Positions 20,311 through 32,439 are shown, numbered from the stretch's first letter. The stretch: DNA of 64,000 bases from Limonium bicolor (GCA_023374045.1 CM041776.1:478505375-478569374); one strand, 5' to 3'. The notes: generated by a model not told the origin, from the letters alone. A program made the numbers and translations.

Positions 20311-20673
20311 GAAAAACTCTACTGAAAAAGGAAAGTGAAAGAATCACTTCCTGACTAAGAAATTCATATTTGCATTTTGTTTCTTAGAAGATGAACATGC
20401 CACTGGTGGGGTGTGGTTTTTTTTAGTGGTGCTAAAGGCTTTTGCTGGTGTTCAGGATATACGATAAACCTGGGATTAGGTTGTGATTTCGGATGGTGGT
20501 CAGAGTTATGGCAGGTCTGATGTTTTGTGGGGGGTAAGGCTAATGACGGGCTTGAGTGTGTGTGTGTGGAGGTTAGAGTTTATGTGCGCCTGAGGTGTTT
20601 GATGTGGTAAGGGCTTATGCCTGTGGTGGGATGGTAGTGCTCAAGCTTTAGGTTTCAATTGGTGTTGTCATTA

Positions 20674-20762
20674 CAATTGTTGGAACCAACAATTGCCCCA
20701 GTATTTTCCTTAGGACAATCTGGGCTAGAGTTCATGGCAATCGATCGAAACGATCGATTGCC
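20674..20762. repeat. Palindrome pair of element 3
   Basis: CAATTGTTGG, loop AA, CCAACAATTG (20674-20695). Then GGCAATCGATCG, loop AAA, CGATCGATTGCC (20736-20762). Arms are perfect. A PPT-like C-run and AGTATTTT follow both. Confidence 0.85.
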
Positions 20763-21245
20763 CCCAGTATTTTCTTTGATTAAACGCGTGCGAACAAGTC
20801 TCATCCTCACAGGGTCGAGGCTTATGCTTTGATGTGGTGCTTCCTAACCTACACTCGACGTGGTTGGTGCTTGCACTCATTTCTCGCTCATGGTCATAAC
20901 TTCTAAACCATTGAATTCGATATTTGATGGATTTACGCATTTGATCTGTTACTTTCACGTGATTGGACACACAACTATCAAGTCGGAAGTCTTTAAAGCT
21001 TATAACGTGGCCATAGGGTGTGATGAAAGACGATGGGATCATGGAGGGATATTTGAGGTATGTGGAGCTTAGATGGGTGACCAATGCTGTAACTTGCGTC
21101 TTCTCTTGTCTTGAAGTCGTCTGGCTGCTTCATGTTGATGTTGTTTTCGAGCTTCTAGACCTGGACTTTTGGAGTTGTCCTTTACACCATTTCTCTTTTT
21201 TGTCATTTGGACTTCTTCGAGGCACTTCGGGTTTGCCTTTTGGTT

Positions 21246-21464
21246 TTATCCTTCCTTGACTTTGCCTTCGGGGTTCTTGTGTTTCCCGGGTTTGGGCTTC
21301 AGGAGCTGTTTTGATGTGAGCTCTTTTGATCCTGTGTCACTCTGGGACCATTTGCGGATCGCTTCGTCATGCTGATAGCAGCATTGCTTCTTTGGACTGA
21401 TGGGAATGTTATCTGAGAGTTGGGCTCCTCGCTTCCTTTGGTCACCGGGTCGGACATTCATCAT
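21246..21464 (-). pseudogene. Truncated copy of the family's basic ORF
   Basis: 72 codons from the same ATG-ATG start, MMNVRPGDQRKRGAQLSDN, with IRKWSQSDTGSKELTSKQL in the middle. It loses frame after KNPEGKVKEG, where the element 1 copy continues for another 85 residues. The shared start and residues show the frame was once open in the family. Function unknown. Confidence 0.4.
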
Positions 21465-21989
21465 TGGCTGGATTATTCTGTGGAGCTCATAATATTGAAA
21501 AAGGGATATACGAAAGGCTCAACGGGGGTGCCTAGGGTTTAATGATAGGGTTTACAAGCTTTTGGCTATGTGGTGCTGTACCTAGGTGCTTCGTCATTCC
21601 AGATAGTTGTGTATCCATTCTTTGTTACTTTTCGCAGGTCTAAGAGTAAATTTACAAATTATCTCCTTCGGTCGGAGTTATACCGTTTACCTCACCTTTG
21701 AATGTGGTCTCACCAGACTCGTGTAAAAATGACACGCTCGTTCACTCATGGTTTTTCCGCTCAGGACACCCTCGTGAATTTCACTTAGAGACTAGTTCAC
21801 ACGCTTAAACGAAAGATTAAAGATGACGATCCTGAACTCAGATTGCCCCCAGTATTGACCTGGGGTTTATGACAACACTTAAACAGATGTGGATTTCGGA
21901 ATGCTTTGTGGATATTATGGGATAGTCTATGGTGTGAGGACGGACATGTTCACCCTTTTAGAAACAAAAGACAAGTCGTTCTATTCCAT

Positions 21990-22360
21990 AGTCAGGAAAT
22001 GATTACTCTGTGATCCCTAAAAAACATTTTTTTGTTTTTTGTTTTGTTCAATGAATGCGCAAAAAATTACGAAAATAGAACTATGCTCGAATTCAAGAAT
22101 GGAAAAAAAATAACATCAAAAGCTGTAATCTAAAATGATAAAGGAAGCTAACTACCATAAAAGCCAGAAGAACGATTGAGAAAAGAAAACTACTAAATTG
22201 AGAAAACTTCTTAAATTGTGATGTTGAACAGTCTGATGCTAACATGTTGAAGGCTCGAGCTGTTGACCGTCGGGGCGCCATTGACCATGATTGTCTTCCT
22301 TCCAAACTTCGAGTAGGCCTTGTAAAATGTCTGGACTAGGAATGCCTATGGGTATGGGTA
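21990..22360 (-). other. Subfamily-specific core segment of element 3
   Basis: The stretch with TTTTGTTTTGTTCAATGAAT, AAAATGATAAAGGAAGCTA and CTACCATAAAAGC matches element 5 (52255-52480). It is replaced by a different sequence in elements 1 (3010-3280), 2 (12990-13210) and 4 (43130-43360). No gene is seen. Confidence 0.6.
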
Positions 22361-22369
22361 TGTAGGAAG

Positions 22370-23752
22370 TAACTGGGCCTAAGTCTTCGCCAAACTGAGA
22401 GTGATGTGCATAGATTAGAGTGATTCCTAGACTAGAACGGACATGTAGGCCTGAATCCAGAAATTGAGCAAACAAGCTGAAAGAAATCATATGGACCGTG
22501 AATGGGCCACTGGGCCGAGGGATAAGCCTTGAAGTCTAGATTCGTTGATGCTCTTGTTGGGCCTTGAGGCCGGAAACTGGAATGAATGAGTTATGCAAAC
22601 TGTCTTGGATTCAAATGTTTTATGGGCCGAAATTATGGATTGGGAGCGAAGCTCATGGGCCAAAATATGAATTGGTCTATGGGCTCAAACGGAATGAGTT
22701 ATGAGTGTGGTACTTGGGCCAGAATGATTGCTCTATATGTGAACCGGAATTTGGGCCGAGTGATTTTGGTTGGGCCTAAAAGATGACACCTAGATCTAGG
22801 GTTTTGGGTTAGGGTCATGATAAGAAGTCTACCTAGACTAGAATGAGCCTTTGGGCCGGAATGTGTTTGGGCCTGAAGTAAAGCACATGAGCTGGAATGG
22901 TCCCTAAATCACAAATTGGCCAAACTTTCTTTGGACCAGAGAAGATGATTGCTAAGCCGAAGAAGGTTCATTTTCAGGACTTGTGAGTTATTTCAAGTTC
23001 AGGTGGATTTCTTTTTTATGGGCCTAGAACTAATTGGATAATTCAAATTGGGCCAGAAGAGAAATCACCTAAGTTTAGGCTTTTGGGCCGAAGCCCGAAC
23101 GACTCACATGTTAAACCAAGCAGGGCCTCTGGGCCGCAAACAAATAGAGCTGCCAATTCGTGTTGGGCTAGGTTGATGCAGGAGAAGTTCGTATCAATCT
23201 CTAGGCTGGGTAGTGGGCCGATCATACAAGCAAACAAGGCCCACACAAATTCAACATGTCCTTACTAGACGTTTGAATCAAATCGGGCATGGGTCGATCC
23301 GGAGAGGTGCTTGGGGCATGGGCCCAGGTCACCACAAAGGAACAGGGCTTGCACACTATTCTCTTTGGGCTTCCCCACTCTTTTCACATCACCTAAAGGT
23401 GTGAGTCTACGGTCGGGTCTTTGACTGACCAAACAATGGGCTAGGTAAGGGCACTGCCACGAAAACGCTTGGGGCTAAGGCCCAGGTATTAAGGGGGTGT
23501 GGTTAGACGACACCCTCCTCTTTTCCCCCGCTTATTCACATCACCTTAAAGGTGTGAGTCCCTGACAGGGGACCCTTAAACGGGTCCCGGGGTGAAATCG
23601 GTTTGCGTGGACCCTCGCTCTCATATGATGCAAAGGTGCAGGAATTAAAGTGCGCACAAAGATAAACAAACAATGTAATAAAAGCCATAAATAAACATTT
23701 TCAAGTTAAGCCCTCTTTCTTAAAATTAAACAAGTTAATATTAAGAATCTTA
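22370..23752 (-). other. TGGGCC-containing region and leader of element 3
   Basis: Scattered TGGGCC words are present but the 31-bp tandem unit of elements 1 and 2 is missing. From about 23330 the paired TCACATCACCT hairpins and the GTCCCTGACAGGGGAC stem of the leader are conserved. Confidence 0.6.
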
Positions 23753-23770
23753 TCCCCAGCAGAGTCGCCA
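23753..23770 (-). other. Primer binding site of element 3
   Basis: TGGCGACTCTGCTGGGGA on the minus strand, three bases inside LTR E. Confidence 0.85.
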
Positions 23771-23773
23771 GTC

Positions 23774-25567
23774 TGTGAGCCTCGATTTTAAACCCTATCC
23801 TATGTGGATTAGCTTGATTGGGATCTGATCGGGTTTTAGGTCCACTTATAGCCTAAGATTAATAACTATGTCGTATAACAATAATTATTAAAACCTAAGC
23901 TAGCTCACTGGAACCTATTATGAGTCGCCACCTAATTTTAACCTAGATCAAATTAGGAAAGGAGAGTTCGGGTTCGGGGGCTTGATATTCGACTTATTTA
24001 GGGTTCAATTACTTTCATTACCCTTCCTAGGTCGTTTTTCCTCTACTTGGTTTATTTACGGCTTACTACAAAGTCGTTTTTAACCTAAGTGCGCGCTTCT
24101 GTTTTTTTGTGTTTTTAGCATTTTTTGACAGAAAAATAAAGTGAAATTGAAAGCTACCTAAACTAGGGTTTCGGAGGCAGAATTAGGTCAAATTTTGCTT
24201 ACGTCCGTAGCCACGGACCCCATGTCCGAGACCACGGACCCCAGTTAACCTAAACTATACAGAAGAGTCGAAAATAAAGAAAAACAAAATTTTGCAGGGT
24301 CCGGGGCCTCGGACAGGCTGTCCGAGGGCCCGGACATTATCAGAAAAACCTAAATTTTGAATTTTTTAAATCCCGCCGCCGTCCGTGGGTGTCCGTGGTC
24401 TCGGACAACGCGTCCGAGGTCCCGGACCATAGGTCCGAGGTCACGGACCACCCACGGACAGGGGTTTTCAGAAGGTTCCCGAGGGTGTTTTGAGCTCAAA
24501 TTTTATGGGTGTGTAGCCTGAAAGGTTTACAAGTCGTTAGTGATTGAAAGTTTTCGATTTGAATTCGAATTAAGCACGAAACTTAGTAAACAAGTTATTG
24601 GACAGAAGCTTGAATAAACAGCAATACAGAAGCTTACGAAGGTTATTTTGAGCCCAAATTTCGAGGCAAGACAGATAATACCGTGGAGAATTAGGGAAGC
24701 TGAGTTTCTACCTGTTTTACCTTCGGATTCACAACGTTTCTTCACACCGGGATTCGTCGAGTGCTCCGTTGATGATAGACCCGAAAGGACTTCGAACCAA
24801 GCTTCTGGTTGTTGGTTGTTCTTGCTGTTCTTCACGTTTTGGTGGTGTTTTTGTGGGGGTTGATGATTTTTATTGGTGCTTTGGGAATTGGAAAACGTGT
24901 TTAGATGATGATTTCAGGGGATTTTCGGTATGATTTGGGTGGCCGGGTGTTGGAAAACGTGAGAGAGAGAGAGGAGGCTGCCTTTTCTGACTCTCTAGGG
25001 TTCTTGAGTATGTGAGGTTCTGATTTTTATCCAAAAACCTATCCCTTTATATAGACTTTCTTAAAGATAAAGAAAATCTAGTAAAAGTAAGATTTTTCGA
25101 TATTTTAACTAAGCAACTTCCCAAAAGAATTTTGCTATGAAATTTTAACCACATGTCAAGAATGGATATTATGAATTTTCTGAGGTGGAAACGAATTTTT
25201 TAAATGCTGGAGCATTTTTAAATTGAATTTCTCGTCAGATTCAGTCAGAAATTGCTAGAGAAAATATTGGAAATTTGAAAAATCAAAATTCCAACGCCAT
25301 TATGCTTAAAATGTCATCCTCTATCATGGGTTAAAATACCAAAGCATTTCGAGCTGATTTGGGCACCCTTTGGAGGAGAGAGAAAGCCTATAGGAGATCT
25401 CAAAAGCCTTAAAAATTACGAAAACGCCCCTGACAATGACGAACTGCTCTTCAGGACCTAGAAACACGCCGATCGAGCCGGAGTCCCTCATTACCCGATT
25501 AAATATCCCTCACGACACCAAAACCTTGCAGACCCTAACCAGGGGGGTCAAAATTTTGGGTATAACA
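23774..25567 (-). repeat. LTR E, 5' LTR of element 3
   Basis: It is 1794 bp, with complete TGTGAGCC..TATAACA ends. It has a TATATAA motif at 25047-25053 (minus strand) and a GTCCG/CGGAC cluster at 24200-24462. Confidence 0.92.
25047..25053 (-). promoter_or_regulatory. TATA box of LTR E
   Basis: TATATAA on the minus strand within CTATATAAAGGG, at the same place as in LTR D. Confidence 0.62.
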
Positions 25568-26655
25568 ACAAGATAAAGCATGCAACCGGATATATAATTG
25601 TTCTCGCTGTGTATGTGTTTTCTTTGCACTAACCCACGAGACTTGAGATTGTTACTAACCAAGTTTAGTACTTATTGAGTTAAGAATAAGAGTTAAGTTT
25701 TGGTGATTGTTGGTTAATACCCGTTAAGGTTTAACTAACGCATGGTGTGTAAGTTTTCTACTAACTGGAACCTGAGTGAGGAACCCGGGACTGACTCCGG
25801 TCATGCATGCTAAGGAAAGGGGGACGGTATCTGAATCAGATCCGCCCTCCGCTTAAGGACTTGTCTTCGGACTTGTAGCCTAGGGCCGGTTGCCGGCTCA
25901 GCTATGCTGGACTCCCGTCCAGGGTAGGTGGCATTAAGATGGTGCGGTGGGATCACCTAAATCCCAGGTTTGGAATTAAGCTACAACCATTCCCTTCCAG
26001 GAAAGGTTTGTATACTGAGAATAAGATAAGTTAAGATTAAGGTAAGGTAAGGAACTGAGGTTAAGGAAATCAGGACTAAGGAGGGGGTTACTAACCCACT
26101 TGATAAGGGAACGCTTGTGTCGTTCATTGTTTGTGAACTATGCATGTTCATCTGTGGATGTTGTTATTGCACTTCATATCATGCTTGTGTATGTAATCAA
26201 TTTCCATGCTATCGACAATTAGTCGTCGTAGCCCCGTTAGCTTGGGGGCCATGAGAGGGAGTACCAGCATTCGTGCTGACCCCCTTTGGGGGCTGTTTTT
26301 ACACTTGTAGGTAAGAGGCCCATGAAGTCGCACCACGAGAGTAGGAGCGGTTAGACTTAGGATGGATTGTTTATTTTGAGTACGGGTTGCGCTTGTGCTC
26401 CCGTCTGTTTATATTGAAACTGATGTAAGTTTGTAAATATGACTTCGATGCTTAAACTCGGTTGGTTGGTGGTATTTTGGATGGTGATGTTTGGATCGGT
26501 GTTTATTTTGGATAAGTGTTGTAATTGATAAGGCCGGTATTTTCTAACGATCAGACCGTGGCAAGGTCCAGGTGTTCATTATTTCCGCTGCGACGAATTC
26601 GATTAAGTGTTCAGTTTTGCGATAACCACGATTGGCTTTGGATGGGGTGTTTACA
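25568..26655 (+). repeat. Old Ty3/gypsy-type LTR remnant
   Basis: The composition and blocks resemble a chromovirus LTR. There is a GC-rich stretch with AGGGCCGGTTGCCGGCTCAG near 25883, a GTGCGGTGGGATCACCTAA block, a CCCCTTTGGGGG hairpin near 26281, and an apparent end GATGGGGTGTTTACA at 26655. No primer site follows, so it would be a 3' or solo LTR in plus orientation. Its left part was displaced by element 3. The family assignment is inference. Confidence 0.45.
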
Positions 26656-27391
26656 TAATATGTAAGGCTAAGAGGATATACTCTGGGTGAAGGTTAATTT
26701 ATAGTCTGTTTAATTATGTAATCTATTTTTACCGGTTTAATTTAAATACAGTTTGTTACGATTAAAGCTTATCTTTCGCCTTTTTAAAAATTTCATGAAT
26801 TTATTAAAATGCTTTACTAAATCTATTTTGATCAGATCTGTGATAAATAGACAGGTTAATTAAGCCGTAAATCTGTAGAAAGCTTATTACGATTTAATAA
26901 GTTAGTATTTTCAGACGTAAATATAATTTCTCATGCTTAATCCGTTTACATGTGTTTTTGCTCGAATCTGGATTAGACCGAGCATGTTCTGGTAGAACGA
27001 GTTCTTTTGAGTCTATGATTTAGTCCTCAAGATAATAACATGAATTTTGCCAAACTATTATAATAAACCGGTAGACAGTAGACATAGCAAAAAGAGTAGA
27101 CTATATAAACCTGAACCCAGAGTCCCGTTTAATTTACATTTTACTCAGTATATTTTATCTTTCCTTTTATTTATAAAAACAAGTCAATTAATCCCCCCCT
27201 TTTTGTGACACCGCTTAGGAATTAGATAATTCCTCTTTAGTCCCACGGTTCGATATCCGGTCGCCTCCACTTTACTATACTACTGCGACCTGGATTTTGT
27301 TTGCAGCCCGTAAGGTATTTAGAGTTTTAATTTCTTTTTCATTTGTTTTAAATACATCAGTTCCAACCACTCTCATTATACTGTCTGCACT
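26656..27391 (+). repeat. Possible LTR remnant with TATA box
   Basis: AT-rich sequence with a TATATAAA motif at 27102-27109. About 130 bp later comes a block with CACGGTTCGATATCCGGTCG and CTATACTACTGCGACC, a layout seen in the R-U5 part of several plant LTRs. No partner LTR or termini were found. No gene is seen. Confidence 0.3.
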
Positions 27392-27613
27392 TATAGTCAC
27401 AACTTCTAGACCATTGAATTTGAAATTCGATAGATTTACACGTTCAATTTGTTACTTTCACATGATTAGATACACAACTACCAAGTCGGAAGTCTTTTAA
27501 GCTTATAACGTGGCCATGGGGTGTGATGAAAGACAACAAGACCATGGAGGGATATTTGAGGTTTGTGGAGCTTAAAGGGGTGACCAAAGCTGCAACTTGC
27601 GTCTTCTCTTGAA
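27392..27613 (-). mobile_element. Element 4, left fragment of its internal region
   Basis: The segment matches 1887-2107 of element 1 (blocks TTACTTTCACATGATTAG, ATAACGTGGCCAT, TGATGAAAGACAACA). It lacks the palindromes, minisatellites, polypurine tract and 3' LTR. The element resumes at 42509. Confidence 0.8.
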
Positions 27614-28087
27614 CTTATTTTTCCTCTAAGCCGTAGTATTTAACCTTTGGGATCAAACACTTGCAGTAGGAAATCAAGTAAAATGACAATAAAAATAATC
27701 AAATTGCTCTTAGCTGTTAGTTTTTGCAAACTGGGAAAAAGGATAGTTTTGTTAAAGGTATGGGGAAGTTTAATTGTAAAAACAAAATGCAGTATAGTTG
27801 GGGACCTTCCAATAGTTACATTCCTTTTTCCTTTTTTTTTGTTGACAAGGGGTGTGAAATAATGCCTTGTTCTGCAATACCTTTCAACACCACGTACTGA
27901 TGATCAAAAATTACAATTAAACTTTTTTCATATGCAAAAATTTTCTTCCTTTAGGAATTTCATAACAAATAATTTTATGGTAAATTGCATGATTGTTCTG
28001 TTACTCAAACTTTTCTCTTTATCTCTGTAGCGGTGTTAGGCCAACTATCTCCGATCCCGAGACTTTAGGTAGATAGGTGATAAAGCA
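27614..28087. other. Foreign segment inside element 4, left part
   Basis: This is not related to the Ogre-like core, which should continue here. Together with 42198-42508 it makes about 785 bp that replace roughly 320 bp of the core. It has a pyrimidine tract TTTTCTCTTTATCTCTGTAG (28009-28030 region) that resembles a plant 3' splice site. AAGCA (28083-28087) is the target duplication of the next element. No protein is recognised. Confidence 0.5.
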
Positions 28088-31000
28088 TGAAATACCCTGA
28101 CCTTAAATATAGTGATTAAAAATTATTCTAATAGGTATTCAAGGGTTAATGGTGCCTAAGTAATATTGGTAAGGAAAAATAGATCCAAAAGAAATAAAGA
28201 AACGCTTAAAGCGGAAAACGCTAAATAAGCGTTAGATAACCATAGGAGGTATGAGACCTCGGTTACCAAATTATATGAATTCTAAAGGCTTAATAAGGCC
28301 CAAATAATAAATAGGAATGATTCCCGAAGAAAACAGATCCTTATAATGGATTAAAAGCATAAACGAACCTTAAAGCGCATTTTTCGAGGAAACCGGGAAA
28401 AACACGACTTTAAGCGAGTCAAATAGACTCGTAACAATTTTGGTCAACTAAATAGTCATTAATAAACATTAGTGAAGGTCTAGAGCCAATAAAATCAATA
28501 AAACGAGAAGATAGTAAAAACTGTCAAAAACAGGAAGTTGTGGGGTGAAAACATAAAATAACTCAAACTAGTGTGTCCACTATTGTAAATAAAATTTTAA
28601 AACCCATGTGGGCTGTGTGTCAGCCGATTTATGCCCTCACTCACACTCCCTTAACTCTCTTCTTCTTTGCAAAAGACAAAGCAATTAAAGAGCAAAAAGT
28701 AAACTTACTTTACTTACTCTCTCCCTCTATTCTCTTATATTCTCTCACTCACGTACAACCCTCTTCTTCCTCTATATTTTCTTCCTTCTCCAACCGGTAA
28801 CAATGGAGAATTGAGCAAACCCACACCAACACCGAATTTTTTTGCTCTTGTTAACCCCTTTAACCTTCTCCAAAAATTACAAAAGTTATACCATTGGAAT
28901 CCTCTCACCAAGGAGAACACTGTCCTCTTTTCAAAATTCGAAAACAAGCATTTTCATCTCCATGGGTGTGCTGCATTTGGAGCTTCTAGACCACCATTAG
29001 AACCACCTTCACCTCCTTATCACATTGAGGTAAAAAATAATCTTGAAACCTCACCTTTTTCTAGCCCTTGTGGGCAAAACGAAATTTAAGCTAAACCCTG
29101 GTTTGGTGCTTTGTATTTTAGCCGATTTTGGCTTCTTTGGACGAGTAGAAATCTTTGTTCTTGAGCCATCCCAAGCGTCACTCACACCCTTGCAAATGTA
29201 ATATATTCCTAAACCCTAAAATGTGCCTTAAGCTTTAAAGAATGGTTAAGTGTTAGTTTTTGTATTGAAATGTGTATACCAATGGGTTGTAGTGTAGAGA
29301 ATTGAAGTTGTATAATCGGCGAGAAGAAGAAGGAGAGAAATGGAAAAGAAAGAAGGAATTAAGGGCTTAAGGTAAGAGCTCCCTCTTAATGCTAAATTTT
29401 AATGCATTAGAGTAATGGGAATGGGTGAACTAATTAAGGAACCCAAAATGATGTATTAGTAATGTAATTGTGGAAGTTTGAGTATTTGTGAACTAGCATT
29501 CGAATTGTAGGCCTTAGAGCAAAGTAGATTGTGTATGAGTATTAGTATTGTTGCTTGATGGAGTCTTGATGTATTGAGATGGATTTGTATTGCTTTGAGT
29601 GCTGGTAGGACCCTTGTATGGTGGGTGTGGCTAGTTTAGAATTTATTTTGTCAAGAAAAGATGTATGTGGCTAAGTAAGAAATGTAGGTGAACTATGGCG
29701 AAATTGTGGTAGGAAATGTACATTTATGGATGACTTGGTGGAATGGGAGAACCAAGGTATGTATTGGATGGAGTAAGGATGTTTAGTAACCATGGATTAG
29801 TAGTTGTAGTGTGAGGATATGAGAGTGTAAAATCTGTAGCAAAGAGTATTTAAATGCATTATGGAAACTAAGGAAAATTAGTGTATAATATGTAGCGAAA
29901 TGAATGTTGGACTTGGGTATAGGTAGTGCAATGGCTTGGAAATAAATTGGCATGGTAAGATGATGTATTTAGAATGCTAGGAATGGCATTGGTTGAGGGA
30001 GTATTGAATGGTAAAGGTTAAGGTAAAAATCTGTAGCATAAGAGGAACAAAAATGTTTTTGTTGTAAGTGTAAATGGAAGTGAGGAGAAATTGTTTGTAT
30101 GAGGATTTAGAAATGAGCAAGGAATTTGGTGGATGTACTAAGGCAAATTGGAGGGCCTAAGTAGTGATTAAACATGTAGGATTACATGTAGGAAGATTGG
30201 GGAAACAATGGGCAAAGTATAGAACTGAAAACAGATTTTAAAATTGAAATACTGGGCCGGACCGACCTTGGGAATGAAATGCAAGGTCGGTCGAGCCCAG
30301 ATTTACAAAGACGGAAACCTTCTGGAATGGACCGACCTGGGGACCGGACTTGCAAGGTCGGTCAGCCAGAAAATACACGTAATAAAACCTTCTAGAATGG
30401 ACCGACCTTGGGACCGGACATGCAAGGTCGACGGTCGCCCAATCTCGAAGCCAAAACTTACTGGAATGGACCGACATTGAGACCGGACTTGCAAGGTCGG
30501 TCGGTCGGGCCTGAATTTTCCAAGCATATTAACTTACTGACTTCGACCGACCTTGGGTCCGACCCTGGGTAAGGTCGGTTGAGTCAAAAAAATATAATGT
30601 GATTAAAGTTATCATATGTATGTATATATGTATGCCTATACACATATGTATATGTACAAGTAGTAGTACATCATTAATGGAATGGAATGGTAAGGAAGTA
30701 CACATATGAGTAAGGAAACGAGTTAAGGAAGTAGTGAGCATAAGAACATTAAGTTAAACCGAAGTAATGGGATAACGGGGTAAGTACAGGAGTAGTAGCT
30801 ATGAATGTATTGTAGTGCTTAGTATTAATGGAACCATTTGGCATGTAGCCGGAGGTTCGAGAATAAGACTCGAGGAACGAGTGTGAACTAAGGAGCAAGG
30901 GAACACCTGATAAAGTAAATCAACGGTGAAAGTTATAATCTCTTCATGCTCTGTATCCTAACCTGGTTACCCCGATTTGTGTGCTTATTTGATCACCTAA

Positions 31001-32408
31001 ATAAGATAAATGCATGAATTGGACTATATTGCACTTACTTGTGCTTGCTTTAGGTTGTTCTTGATATGTAATATCTTGAACACTAGTTTGTATAATTCAT
31101 GAAATATATGAATGATGATGAAGTGTATTGTACCTTGTATTGTACTTGTGTATTGTGTTGTATTTTCGTATGGATGTGTATTTGAGCAATGTAATTGTGT
31201 ATGTGGCTTGAATGAATGACTTCTACTAATTCCTAACCACCTAACTTCTAACGTAAGTATTGAGTAAATTGGAATGAGTAGAAGTCCGATATAGTTTCGG
31301 CCACGCGTGAGGATGAGGAGACACAAGAGGTTGGATCCGATTCCTGGTTTGTAAGCTGGTCCACGGCCCAAACCCCTTAAATGGGTAGCATCCTGGATTA
31401 TTGAACCAAGTAAATCCCGGTGGTGGGACAAAGTAGTCCCCGGGCCGGAGGTCCCGACGACTTGACTTGAGTAAGTAGTAAGTAAAGTAAAGTATTGTAT
31501 AAGTAATGGTCTTGGCTGGTGTAAGTCAATGACCCCATGTAAAAGATAAATCTCCACCCGATTAACCCGGGTAGACCAATGAAGCTAACAAGTACTGTGT
31601 ATTGAGTATGTATTGTGTATGTAATGCGTATGTGTATTTCGGAAGAAGGTAAGTATGAATTGGATGGCTATTATGGTATTCCTTGTATGTGTTGGAGTGT
31701 ATGTATGTATGCCTTGTGTCAAGTGTAGTAGTATTTGTATGAAAGCATGTATGCATGTATGTATGAATAAAATGAATTGCATGTATTCGACCAAGTGGTC
31801 GGCGTACCCTCACTAGTACGCGGGGTATGCGGAAGTCATATTCAGCGTAAGCTGAGCCCCTAGGGGCAACATTTTTAGTGCGCAGGTACCCGAAGCAGTA
31901 TGGACACAGGAGAGACCGGTGGACATGCCTAGATTGCTAGGAATAAAATTGTAGATAGTAGATAATGATAATGGGCTTGTAGCCTTGATGTAGAGGTGTA
32001 CCAAGGGGTACACCATAAGTATTGAAAGTATGTAGTTGTGAGGAATGGGTAGATGTAGACTCTTAAGGAGTATGTATGAACTTGCGAGAGGTATTATATT
32101 TGTATAAGGATCTTAGTAAACTCGGTTATGTATATTGTATTGTATGGCATTGTAATGGAGTATTGGATTGAATGGGAAGTTGTAGTACCCGGTTATAATT
32201 GTAGTAAGAATTGTTTTTGTGTAGCACTCGGACATTCCGGTCCATCAGACCGATGCTGTATGTAGGTAGTAGTGGTAGCCTTGTTAGTCACGTGGGTGGC
32301 TAACGGCATTGTATCACCCTCCGTGGAGTATGTAGGTATCCGCTGCTTGAATCTGGACGTGTAAGGAGATTGGACGGTAATGACAGTATTAGTGGTAGGG
32401 GTGTTACA
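28088..32408 (+). repeat. LTR F, 5' LTR of the LARD-like element
   Basis: 4321 bp. From about 28610 there is a C/T-rich stretch (CTCTCTCCCTCTATTCTC) typical of a transcribed leader, and a possible splice donor GAG-GTAAAA near 29027. A five-hairpin GACCGACC array spans 30250-30595. An AT repeat (TATGTATATATGTATG) lies near 30615-30655. A GC-rich block with CCCCGGGCC (about 31310-31470) and TCAGCGTAAGCTGAGCCCC near 31842 precede the end. The TTG-start frame 28811-29089 is not credible. Confidence 0.9.
30250..30595. repeat. Array of five GACCGACC hairpins in LTR F
   Basis: Five units, 70-85 bp apart, each contain GACCGACCTT (or close) and about 20 nt later AAGGTCGGTC, so each folds into a stem of roughly 10 bp. 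Units also share CTGGAATGGACC. Frames overlapping this stretch (30238-30527) on both strands are artefacts. Confidence 0.85.
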
Positions 32409-32413
32409 AAAAG

Positions 32414-32439
32414 TGGCATCAGAGCGATTATCGCTCTGA
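32414..32439 (+). other. Primer binding site with an overlapping perfect hairpin
   Basis: TGGCATCAGAGC (32414-32425) starts five bases after the LTR end. TCAGAGCGA, loop TTA, TCGCTCTGA (32419-32439) is a perfect 9-bp stem that includes the 3' half of the primer site. Confidence 0.75.

Larger units (their letters stand above)
16826..25567 (-). mobile_element. Element 3: Ogre/TAT-like element with a clipped outer LTR end
   Basis: An 8742-bp copy in minus orientation with 3' LTR D (16826-18589) and 5' LTR E (23774-25567). LTR D lacks the outer roughly 40 bp (TGTGAGCC..CCTATCCTA) that LTR E keeps, so no target duplication can be recognised; ACAAG follows LTR E. The LTRs are otherwise nearly identical. 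The internal part carries the largest m3 array and both palindromes intact. It has no retrotransposon protein domains. Confidence 0.88.

Noticed and set aside
24527..24835. Frame MKNSKNNQQPEAWFEV.. recurring in several LTRs (also 17617-17856, 15728-15949, 45500-45781 and plus strand 7243-7443)
   Set aside because: In the copies I checked (LTR D and LTR M) the first codon is GTG, not ATG, and the frame is broken in LTRs A and B. The recurrence simply follows LTR sequence identity.
28811..29089. 92-codon frame in the leader of LTR F, similar in LTR G
   Set aside because: It begins at TTG. The nearest upstream ATG opens only a few codons before a stop, and LTR G has a different frame structure.
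30238..30527. Overlapping frames on both strands with GMDRPW or PVPRSVHSR repeats
   Set aside because: They are products of the GACCGACC hairpin array.
31024..31557. 177-codon minus-strand frame in LTR F
   Set aside because: It is antisense to the LTR, only partly kept in LTR G, and has no recognisable domain.
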